Positions 5,731 through 12,171 of a stretch of 17,538 nucleotides of DNA are shown one piece after another. Below the pieces are notes generated by a model. The model was not told where the DNA came from. It saw only the letters and a program-made list of their open reading frames with translations, and did no database searches. Within the stretch, counting starts at the first letter, position 1. Each line of letters opens with the position of its first letter. Origin of the DNA: JBJKRW01 sp046704445 (GTDB lineage Bacteria; Patescibacteriota; Microgenomatia; UBA1406; GWC2-37-13); contig JBJKRW010000023.1 in NCBI GenBank assembly GCA_046704445.1, forward strand, positions 1 through 17,538. The letters are read 5' to 3'. The position numbers and the translations under genes were made by a program.

Positions 5731-7443
5731 ATGAGAAAAATACTCGGTTTTATTCTTTTGCTTTTTTTGTTCAGCCTCCCCTTGTTTTTTGCGGTAAAGG
5801 CAGACATCAACAGCGACATTGAAAACCTGGGAAAACAGATAGATGCATTAAATAAAAACATTGCGAGCGCGCAGGTTAGTCATCAAAAATTAGTAGACCA
5901 GCTGAACGGTATTAAAAACAGCATTATTTCACTCGAAACCCAAATACAAAAGAAAGAAGAAGAAGTCAAGCAAGGAGAGCAAGCCCTTCTAATACAAAAG
6001 AATCAGCTTAACGAAAGGGTAAAGTCTTACTATAAAAATGTGGGACAGAGCAGTCTTTCCCTTGTTGATGTGTTGGTGGCGGAAAACCTCTCCGATTCTC
6101 TTCAGAAATTTTTTTATCAAAAGTCGTTAGTTGACCAGGACAGGAACATGATAATAAAAATCGTCCTGTACATAAAAAATCTGGAAGAAATAAAAAGCAA
6201 TCTTCAAACAGAGAAAAACCAGCTGGCTCTTCTTAAGGTTGAAGTAGATAAACAATCAAAAACCCTTGAAGCGCAAATATCCCAGATGCAGCAACAGGTT
6301 GCCGCCCTGTCCGCCCAACAACAGCAGCTGATCGCTCAGAAGCTCGCAAGTCTAAATATTCCTCAAAGCGCCTATGTAGGGCTTGGGGGAGGTTGTTCCT
6401 CCGATCTTACCAACGGAAAAAATCCCGGATTCAGTCCTCATATAGGATTTTTTACGTATGGGGTTCCCAATCGCGTAGGCCTCAATCAATACGGGGCAAA
6501 AGGAAGAGCGGAGTCGGGTCAAAACGCGGAGTCGATTTTATCCGCGTATTATCAGAACTATAACCTGGACAAAAACTATAACGACGGAATAAACATAACG
6601 GTTTCAGGAACGAACGATTATGGACAATCAATTAATCAATCGTATAACATAGAAGAATATCTGAAGCACGTGTACGAAATGCCCTCAAACTGGCCTCAGG
6701 AAGCCCTAAAAGCTCAGGCTATTGCTGCTCGTTCTTACGCGCTGGCCGCAACGGGAAACGGATCGAGCCCGATTTGTCCCAACCAACACTGCCAGGAGGT
6801 AAAACAGGAAGAAAATAGCGACAGTTGGAAACAGGCGGTTGATGCGACAAAAGGATGGGTCATGACAAATAACGGGTCTCCTGTTTCCGCATACTATTCT
6901 TCCACACATGGCGGATACGTATATGATTCATCCTCGGGAATCAGCAACAGGCCGTGGTTAAAAAACGGTCAGGACACCAGTTCCGGGGTAAATAATTTTT
7001 CGGACCTTAACAATAATGCATATGACAAAAGTTCGCCATGGTTTTATTGTGATTGGGGGTCCCGTTCGGAATACGGAGGAACTGCATGGTTAAGGCAGGA
7101 TGAGGTAGCGGACATCGTCAACGTTCTCATGCTGGTAAAGGCGGATTCTTCGACGGCGGAACACCTTTATCAAACGGACAAATCCAACCCGGCCGGAACA
7201 GACACGTGGAATTCCGACAGAGTAAAGCAGGAGTTAAAAAACAGAGGAATTCAGCCGTATAACAACGTGACCGATGTGTCCATAAGCGCGGATTTCGGCT
7301 CAGGCAAAACCACGGGCGTTTCCGTTTCGGGAGACGCGGGAACAAAGTCTTTTGATGCCGCGGATTTTAAGAATTACTTCAATTTGAGAGCGCCGGCGAA
7401 CATTCAGATCGTCGGACCTTTGTTCAACGCGGAAAAAGGATGA
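5731..7443 (+). CDS. Secreted coiled-coil protein with a SpoIID/LytB domain (peptidoglycan remodelling)
   Basis: A 570-residue protein: signal peptide (1-24), then a Gln/Lys-rich coiled coil (about 27-205, with a break near 105-140), like the N-terminal part of CwlO/PcsB-type wall hydrolases. From about 240 a SpoIID/LytB domain follows: VGLNQYGAKGRA (249-260), EEYLKHVYEMP (308-318), WPQEALKAQAIAARSYAL (321-338), C349/C354 and AYYSSTHGGYVYDS (387-400). SpoIID proteins are lytic transglycosylases acting on denuded glycan strands; E316 in YEMP is the likely catalytic Glu. In SpoIID the GHGVGMSQYGA element is at the C-terminal end; here its equivalent comes first and its His is Asn. The last 100 residues are less clear. 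The protein probably acts outside the membrane on the wall. The 3' end overlaps the convergent acyltransferase gene by 40 bp. Confidence 0.88.
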   Translation: MRKILGFILLLFLFSLPLFFAVKADINSDIENLGKQIDALNKNIASAQVSHQKLVDQLNGIKNSIISLETQIQKKEEEVKQGEQALLIQKNQLNERVKSYYKNVGQSSLSLVDVLVAENLSDSLQKFFYQKSLVDQDRNMIIKIVLYIKNLEEIKSNLQTEKNQLALLKVEVDKQSKTLEAQISQMQQQVAALSAQQQQLIAQKLASLNIPQSAYVGLGGGCSSDLTNGKNPGFSPHIGFFTYGVPNRVGLNQYGAKGRAESGQNAESILSAYYQNYNLDKNYNDGINITVSGTNDYGQSINQSYNIEEYLKHVYEMPSNWPQEALKAQAIAARSYALAATGNGSSPICPNQHCQEVKQEENSDSWKQAVDATKGWVMTNNGSPVSAYYSSTHGGYVYDSSSGISNRPWLKNGQDTSSGVNNFSDLNNNAYDKSSPWFYCDWGSRSEYGGTAWLRQDEVADIVNVLMLVKADSSTAEHLYQTDKSNPAGTDTWNSDRVKQELKNRGIQPYNNVTDVSISADFGSGKTTGVSVSGDAGTKSFDAADFKNYFNLRAPANIQIVGPLFNAEKG

Positions 7444-8423
7444 TGTTTATACCACAACAACCCTTTTGATAAAAAAACCTGAACAGCAAGAGTGATAAAA
7501 AGCACGGTGGAAAAAAAACCAAGGGCGGAAAATCGCGGTCGAATAAACACAGTGACAAAATAGATGACAAGAATATGGATAAAATAAATGGAAAACGAAT
7601 GGACGCTGAGAAATTTTAAAAAAGAAAATAGTTGTAGTCTGCGGAAAACTCCGGTTTTTGCCACAAAATATAACAATATAATTACGAAAGACCCGTAGCT
7701 TAACATATAAAGATTTGGAGGGTATTTATTGTCATATAAATATAAAGAATGACGCTGTGACTCGACAATAAAGCGGGACGCAAAAAATGATGTCAACATA
7801 ACGACGAACAAGAAAAAAATTTTATTTATTTTTGGGGAGCGGGACAACAGAAAGGACACGTATACAATCACGGACCAGGGAAGCCACATGATAAACCTAT
7901 AATTGTAGGGAAATTTATAAAAGAGGAAAACAACCGACGATAGAAAAGAAAAGGCTCCATAGAAGTAAAATAGTTTTTTGTGATATTGACCCGAAAATTG
8001 TACAAACGGAACGATAAGCGACAAATATAAAAAAAGCAGAATCAGCCAGTTGATATCAATCCCTCCAAAAACAAACACGCTTTGCAGGATAAAATGAGGG
8101 TCTAATTTATGACTTTCCTTTATATAGACAAACAGAAGGTATACGGCCATAAAGGCATAGTAAGGAAGAACAAGTCTTTTTATCCTTTTAACCACATACG
8201 AGACAAACTCTTTAATATTGCGTGCGGGCGTCTTTTTTTTGAATACAATATATGCGGAACAAAACACAAATACGGGTACGGCAAAATGACTTGCGTTCCA
8301 TAAAAAAAGAGAAACGGGGTGAGAAAGAAAATAGGCGGAAGTATGAATTAAGACCATAAGGAAAATTGCAATTCCTCTTAAAATATCTATCTCATCAAAT
8401 CTTTGTTTTATTATACTTTTCAT
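7404..8423 (-). CDS. Membrane acyltransferase (acyltransferase_3/OatA family)
   Basis: A 339-residue polytopic membrane protein of about ten hydrophobic segments. The N-terminus, DEIDILRGIAIFLMVLIHTSAYF, is the family hallmark: the Arg-Gly pair followed by the helix with His27, which is essential in homologues, and HFAVPVFVFCSAY follows. These enzymes transfer an acyl group (often acetyl) across the membrane to sugars of peptidoglycan, lipopolysaccharide or polysaccharides. There is no extra extracytoplasmic SGNH domain, so this one is the stand-alone form. The substrate cannot be deduced; the divergent neighbour is a membrane glycosyltransferase, so both may decorate the same envelope glycan. 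Start ATG at 8423 is supported by an in-frame TAA a few codons upstream. Confidence 0.88.
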   Translation of the reverse strand: MKSIIKQRFDEIDILRGIAIFLMVLIHTSAYFLSHPVSLFLWNASHFAVPVFVFCSAYIVFKKKTPARNIKEFVSYVVKRIKRLVLPYYAFMAVYLLFVYIKESHKLDPHFILQSVFVFGGIDINWLILLFLYLSLIVPFVQFSGQYHKKLFYFYGAFSFLSSVVFLFYKFPYNYRFIMWLPWSVIVYVSFLLSRSPKINKIFFLFVVMLTSFFASRFIVESQRHSLYLYDNKYPPNLYMLSYGSFVIILLYFVAKTGVFRRLQLFSFLKFLSVHSFSIYFIHILVIYFVTVFIRPRFSALGFFSTVLFITLAVQVFLSKGLLWYKHHPFSALNKGPTI

Positions 8424-8446
8424 ATAATGAATGATTTAATTATACG
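8423..8446. promoter_or_regulatory. Divergent promoter region between acyltransferase and glycosyltransferase genes
   Basis: The gap is only 29 bp. On the minus strand, TATAAT (8444-8439) lies 15 nt before the acyltransferase ATG. On the plus strand, TATAAT (8423-8428) and the weaker TATACG (8441-8446, 6 nt before the ATG at 8453) could serve the glycosyltransferase gene. The two genes cannot be transcribed independently without polymerases meeting. Confidence 0.4.
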
Positions 8447-8452
8447 AAAAAC

Positions 8453-9817
8453 ATGAGCGTTCTGTTCTTTTTATCTATTGTTCCTGTTCTGTTTCTCTTT
8501 GTTAAGCTTCCTTTTGTCGGAATCAGACTCTCCGATACAAATGTATATTTTTATACCGCGTATTTGATGACGCTCGGGAAGGCTCTGTATAAGAACATTT
8601 TTTTTACAAACTTTCCTTTTTTTCCCATGGTTTCTTCTTTATATCTCCGTTTATTCCAGAACAACATAACGTGGTACTATGCTTCGGCGGGATTCGAGGT
8701 TGCTTTTTCGGGAGCCTTGATGGGATATATCACGTACAAAAAAACAAAAACGATTTTGTTAAGCATTTTTATTCAATTCATCTATTTGTTTTCTTTTGTT
8801 GTATTGAGCACATCAGATCATCAGACAGGGGTGTTTCTTGCCTCTTTTTTGTCTGTAGTCTCTCTCTATTTTTATGAAACCGAAAAATATCTCTTAACCG
8901 GGATTTTTTTGGGACTTATGTGTATGACGAAGGCTTATTATGCTCCGGTTGCTCTGGGGTTTTTTGTTTACTTTATGCTATGGAGAAGAAGAGATTTTTT
9001 GAAGATGCTCATTGGTTTTTTGTTGTCGGTCTCCTTGGTTTTTGGTCCGTATGTTGTTTCTTCAGGAGCGTCTGCGTATAAGGACATTGTCCTCTATTCT
9101 TTGTTTAGGGCGGAGGGGGTTGACAAACTTAACGTTTTCCGCTTTTTTATATTGCACGATCCTGTCCTTTTTATTCTTGTGGTGTTTTCTTTGTGGAATT
9201 ATAGAAAAAACCGACTTTTTGCACTAATATCTTTGTTTTCGGTTTTGCTGTTGGTGTTTTATCAGGATATATATTATCTATATCTTAATCTTATGGTTCC
9301 TTTTTCGGTGTTTGTTTTTCTTGATTTTGTCAGGGCAATGCGCTTCTCAAAAAAAGCCGTGGCGGCCGCCTATCTAGTAGCCCTTTTTTTTACCGGCATG
9401 AGCCTGTCGTTGTATTTGAGTAATTATTCAAGGTTGCAGCTGGTTCCGGATATAAATGAGTTTGTCCGGGTCATAAAAAGAGAGAGGCCCGATTATCTGT
9501 ATGGAGCGATGGGAATAACCCCCGCCCTTTCTTATCTGACAAAAATACCGTTGCTCGGGGGTGTTGTTGACACAAACGAAAACCTGTTCAATAAGGGGGT
9601 GTATTCGGCAAAACACATGACAGAATTATTATTGCATTCCCGCGCAGCACTCATTACTACAGGCGCGGACTATCCGCAGTATCAGGTGCGGGATGATTTT
9701 TTGGACAGAATTTATAATAAAAAATCCGCGCAGAAAAGCTGTAATTTGTTGGCGTCGACACCCATACAGACAGAGGGTTTAGCCAACAGAATAAACATTT
9801 TTTTATGCTCTCCCTGA
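8453..9817 (+). CDS. GT-C-type membrane glycosyltransferase
   Basis: A 454-residue protein with about ten transmembrane helices. The first outer loop holds RLSDTNVYFYTAYLMTLGKALYKNIFFTNFP (shown by its key parts: D28, Y46-K47, N53-P55), the pattern of GT-C enzymes such as the PMT/ArnT relatives, where an acidic residue after TM1 is catalytic and a 'G..LYkdif..nfP' stretch follows. A soluble-looking C-terminal part (about 345-454, DINEFVRVIKRERPDYLYG onward) is usual. Such enzymes move sugars from polyprenyl-phosphate carriers to glycans or proteins on the outer face. Donor and acceptor are unknown. It stands alone on the + strand between the acyltransferase and thioredoxin genes. Confidence 0.75.
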   Translation: MSVLFFLSIVPVLFLFVKLPFVGIRLSDTNVYFYTAYLMTLGKALYKNIFFTNFPFFPMVSSLYLRLFQNNITWYYASAGFEVAFSGALMGYITYKKTKTILLSIFIQFIYLFSFVVLSTSDHQTGVFLASFLSVVSLYFYETEKYLLTGIFLGLMCMTKAYYAPVALGFFVYFMLWRRRDFLKMLIGFLLSVSLVFGPYVVSSGASAYKDIVLYSLFRAEGVDKLNVFRFFILHDPVLFILVVFSLWNYRKNRLFALISLFSVLLLVFYQDIYYLYLNLMVPFSVFVFLDFVRAMRFSKKAVAAAYLVALFFTGMSLSLYLSNYSRLQLVPDINEFVRVIKRERPDYLYGAMGITPALSYLTKIPLLGGVVDTNENLFNKGVYSAKHMTELLLHSRAALITTGADYPQYQVRDDFLDRIYNKKSAQKSCNLLASTPIQTEGLANRINIFLCSP

Positions 9818-9824
9818 TTTCTTC

Positions 9825-9853
9825 TTGACTAACCCAAAAAATAATATTATGAT
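9825..9853 (+). promoter_or_regulatory. Thioredoxin gene promoter
   Basis: TTGACT (9825-9830), 17-bp spacer, TATGAT (9848-9853). The start point would be near 9860, a leader of about 26 nt without an evident Shine-Dalgarno site. One of the better sigma70-type promoters in the window. Confidence 0.65.
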
Positions 9854-9885
9854 GTAGCGTGTTTTTTGAATCGTAATACAACCAT

Positions 9886-10215
9886 ATGGCAGCGACACAT
9901 ATTTCAAAGGATGATTTTCAAAAGGAGGTTCTGGATTACAAGGGGGTAGTCTTGGTCGATTTTTATGCCGATTGGTGCGGTCCCTGCAAAATGACCGGTC
10001 CGATAGTTGACCAGCTGTCGACAGAAATGAAAAACATAAAATTCGTCAAGATAAATGTGGACGAGAATCCGGACCTCGCCTCGACTTATTCCGTATTCTC
10101 AATCCCGACATTTTTGATGGTAAAGAACGGTAAGGTTGTTTCGCAGTTCGCAGGGGCCGTCGGAAAAGAAGTATTTGTGCGCGAGATTAACAAAGTTTCG
10201 GAGTCGTCAAACTGA
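9886..10215 (+). CDS. trxA: Thioredoxin
   Basis: A 109-residue single-domain thioredoxin, the standard length. The active site WCGPC (30-34) is canonical, preceded by VLVDFYADW, and FSIPTFLMVKNGKVV holds the cis-Pro loop. It reduces disulfides in the cytosol, with ribonucleotide reductase a classic partner. Here it converges on the nrdR-nrdJ-B12 cluster (stop to stop, 4 bp apart from the small protein), so it may re-reduce the C-terminal Cys pair of NrdJ; that is context, not proof. There is no signal peptide. Confidence 0.95.
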   Translation: MAATHISKDDFQKEVLDYKGVVLVDFYADWCGPCKMTGPIVDQLSTEMKNIKFVKINVDENPDLASTYSVFSIPTFLMVKNGKVVSQFAGAVGKEVFVREINKVSESSN

Positions 10216-10219
10216 TTGT

Positions 10220-10657
10220 TTATCTTCTAAATATCCTTACCGCATGTCCGTGTACGGTTTTTAGTCCCACATGCGCCTTATGTAAAAGGTATAGCGCCAG
10301 TGTTGCGAGCCAGCGGATTGAAGACGTAATCGGGGCATGGAGTCCGGTTAAAACCTTGTCGTCCGATATGGGAATGTGGATATTTTGGTAAGAGGAAGAT
10401 GTGGTTGTGGACGAAGACTGAATCCCAAGCTTTTTTAAATCCGGCGGAAGATGAATACTCTCGGCTCGTTTTTGGACAAAAGATCGCACCTCTTTACCTG
10501 GTTCGTGTTCCACAACCTCCTGGATTTCAATACTGTTTTCTTTTGATGCGCGGGAAAGCTCTCTTTCTTTTCCTGCCCCTCCAACCGTGACGGCCGGTTG
10601 ATTTTTTTTGTTTTTCGAAAACAGGCCCGCGATGTTGGTAAAGTTTTTTCCCGCCAT
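10220..10657 (-). CDS. Small conserved-looking basic protein, unknown function
   Basis: A 145-residue protein with no named family I can confirm, although it resembles a hypothetical protein I have seen repeatedly in Patescibacteria genomes. Residues 1-50 are Lys/Asn/Glu-rich and probably disordered. The middle has a regular EIQEVVEHEPGKEVRSF and an IHLPPDLKKLGI stretch (68-79), then a Ser/Thr spacer (80-89). The last 50 residues (NIHIPISDDKVLTGLHAPITSSIRWLATLALYLLHKAH and on) are helical, with one partly hydrophobic helix (about 111-125) and a basic end, so membrane-associated is possible. It is the last gene of the nrdR cluster but has its own leaderless promoter, so it may be unconnected to the B12 genes. 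Gap to DUF6580: 24 bp. Confidence 0.7.
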   Translation of the reverse strand: MAGKNFTNIAGLFSKNKKNQPAVTVGGAGKERELSRASKENSIEIQEVVEHEPGKEVRSFVQKRAESIHLPPDLKKLGIQSSSTTTSSSYQNIHIPISDDKVLTGLHAPITSSIRWLATLALYLLHKAHVGLKTVHGHAVRIFRR

Positions 10658-10663
10658 ACATTG

Positions 10664-10669
10664 ATTATA
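10664..10669 (-). promoter_or_regulatory. -10 box of the small unknown protein, leaderless layout
   Basis: TATAAT on the minus strand (10669-10664), 6 nt before the ATG at 10657. It suggests a separate transcript within the cluster. No good -35. Confidence 0.45.
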
Positions 10670-10681
10670 ATTGATGGCGCA

Positions 10682-11242
10682 TTATGAAGAAGTCTGTTTT
10701 TTTGCGGGCAGCGTTTTGTTGAGAAGAGCATTCGCATAATCAAAGCCGTAAAAAAAAGCGAATGTGTATAAAAGATCGCCGACTGCCGTGTTTTTTAAAA
10801 AAGGAAGGCCCATTTCATATGAATGCAACAATCCCAGAAATGTTTTTGGGTACATGGATGACGTAAACCAGACTCCAAAATTGGTGATAATAAAGAAAAG
10901 AAGAGATGATAAAAGAGCTATCGAAGAGAGTTTTGCAGTGTGAGCATTTGTTCGCAGAAATGTTCCGATAAGCGCAATAATAAAAAAACTTCCGTATACA
11001 TATGGAATAACCGGGTGCAGGCCGATGATAAGATCGGAAACAAGCATGGCAAGAAGAGGAACAAATACCGCGACTTTCTTCTTGAAATGGCTTCCGGAAA
11101 ACAGAGCGAGGCCCGTTATCGGCGCTACGTTTGCCGGATGAGGAACAATACGTGCCGCTGCAGCCAGCAAAATTATTCCCGCAAAAGGGAGGCTTCGTCG
11201 TATTGTCAGACTCAATTTGTTCAGTAAGTTTGGATCTTCCAT
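10682..11242 (-). CDS. DUF6580-family membrane protein, putative corrinoid/vitamin uptake component
   Basis: A 186-residue protein with about six membrane helices (roughly 18-34, 39-53, 56-73, 76-94, 105-124 and 149-170). The signature ARIVPHPANVAPITGLALFSG at 30-50 and the TNFGVWF/YPKTFLGL...LPFLKNT/GDLLYTFAFF stretch match the DUF6580 putative transport family, whose function is unproven. Size and topology resemble the S (substrate-binding) components of ECF vitamin transporters, including a small-residue TM1 (LLAAAAR). It starts 22 bp inside the DUF4430 gene, so the two are translationally coupled, and it lies two genes after the cobalamin adenosyltransferase. I infer corrinoid import. ECF ATPase and EcfT partners are not in the window, so the energy source is unknown. 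The family call is moderately secure; the substrate is an inference. Confidence 0.72.
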   Translation of the reverse strand: MEDPNLLNKLSLTIRRSLPFAGIILLAAAARIVPHPANVAPITGLALFSGSHFKKKVAVFVPLLAMLVSDLIIGLHPVIPYVYGSFFIIALIGTFLRTNAHTAKLSSIALLSSLLFFIITNFGVWFTSSMYPKTFLGLLHSYEMGLPFLKNTAVGDLLYTFAFFYGFDYANALLNKTLPAKKQTSS

Positions 11243-11616
11243 TCGATTTTATCGCCGGGTTTAATAAAATAACTCCCCGCTCCGACTTCGGACAATTTAC
11301 CGTTAACAAAAAAAGCCCAATATTGTTTTTTTTGAACAGAGGCCTTTATGTTGTTTATCGCGACTACATAGGCGCCTGTTCCTTGACCTTGAATTTCCGG
11401 ACGAGTTGTTTTGTTGAGCAGGTCGAGCGCAGTGGTCCGGCTTTGTACGGTATATTCATAAAATTTGTTTTGTTGTCCTAATTCAATCTTTTGCAGAACG
11501 CGTACGGACGAAGATGGGTTTTGATTAAAGGATTGTACTGCCGCGCTCTGTCGGATATATATTCCTCCCAACAGGATAAAAAGAGCGAGGCCGAGGCCCA
11601 GGATCTGTTTTTTCAT
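11221..11616 (-). CDS. Exported DUF4430 (transcobalamin-like) protein, putative corrinoid-binding
   Basis: A 131-residue protein with an uncleaved-looking N-terminal hydrophobic helix (about 6-22) and a small beta domain. Its end, YWAFFVNGKLSEVGAGSYFIKPGDKIEW, carries the family marks: YW..FVNGK (99-107) and GDKIEW (121-126). DUF4430 corresponds to the C-terminal domain of intrinsic factor/transcobalamin, where it helps hold the corrin. No lipobox Cys, so it would sit anchored by its N-terminal helix on the outer face. Here it lies between the cobalamin adenosyltransferase (9-bp gap) and the six-TM protein (22-bp overlap), so it is a candidate external receptor for B12. It is a single short domain, far shorter than the eukaryotic carriers. 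Binding itself is an inference. Confidence 0.78.
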   Translation of the reverse strand: MKKQILGLGLALFILLGGIYIRQSAAVQSFNQNPSSSVRVLQKIELGQQNKFYEYTVQSRTTALDLLNKTTRPEIQGQGTGAYVVAINNIKASVQKKQYWAFFVNGKLSEVGAGSYFIKPGDKIEWKIQTY

Positions 11617-11624
11617 AACGGTTT

Positions 11625-11630
11625 ATTATA
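11625..11630 (-). promoter_or_regulatory. Possible internal promoter before the DUF4430 gene
   Basis: TATAAT on the minus strand (11630-11625) overlaps the end of the adenosyltransferase gene and ends 8 nt before the ATG at 11616. It could give a separate, leaderless transcript of the putative uptake pair. No convincing -35. Confidence 0.35.
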
Positions 11631-12144
11631 TCGTTTTTTCCGAGGAATTGTACACCCGCGCATATATGAATAATAGATCGGAGAGCCGGTTTATATAAGC
11701 AATGGATAGTTTTTGTTGTTGCGGGGTTTTGTTTTTTGTTCGGCTCAGATATGCCACCATCCTTCTTTCCGCCCTTCGACATAGCGCTCTCGCGAAGTGA
11801 AACAACACAGAAGTCTCCGTTCCCTGTGGAAGCAGAAACCTGGTGAGCTTTGGAAGCCTTTTTTCGTAAGAGTCAATTATTTTTTCAAATTTCCGAATTC
11901 TGCCTTTGAGGCCAAATGAGGCTTTGGGATATCCCGCAAATAGGGCCATAATGAGATAAAGATCATTTTGGATTTGTGTAATTTGTTTTTTTTCTTGAGG
12001 CGCTTTAATGACGAGAATGCCCAGAAAAGACGTTAGTTCGTCAAGTGAACCGTATGCCTCTGTCTGTGCGGATGATTTCCACACCCGAACTCCTCCAAAA
12101 AGAGACGTCTTTCCGAGATCTCCTGTCCGCGTATATATGGCCAT
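11626..12144 (-). CDS. pduO: PduO-type ATP:cob(I)alamin adenosyltransferase
   Basis: A 172-residue enzyme that moves the adenosyl group of ATP to cob(I)alamin, giving adenosylcobalamin, the radical cofactor of class II RNR. The N-terminal ATP site IYTRTGDLGKTSLFGG (3-18) and EAYGSLDELTSFLG (29-42) are standard; FLLPQGTETSVLFHFARALCRRAERR (103-128) contains R119, R123, R124 and E126 of the conserved helix. The trimer-forming helical-bundle type has this length. It lies 27 bp after nrdJ on the same strand, so cofactor maker and user share a transcript. A C-terminal catalytic extension (such as a heme domain) is absent. Confident. Confidence 0.93.
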   Translation of the reverse strand: MAIYTRTGDLGKTSLFGGVRVWKSSAQTEAYGSLDELTSFLGILVIKAPQEKKQITQIQNDLYLIMALFAGYPKASFGLKGRIRKFEKIIDSYEKRLPKLTRFLLPQGTETSVLFHFARALCRRAERRMVAYLSRTKNKTPQQQKLSIAYINRLSDLLFIYARVYNSSEKTI

Positions 12145-12171
12145 ATGAGAAAAAGCACAATCTTCTCGTCT

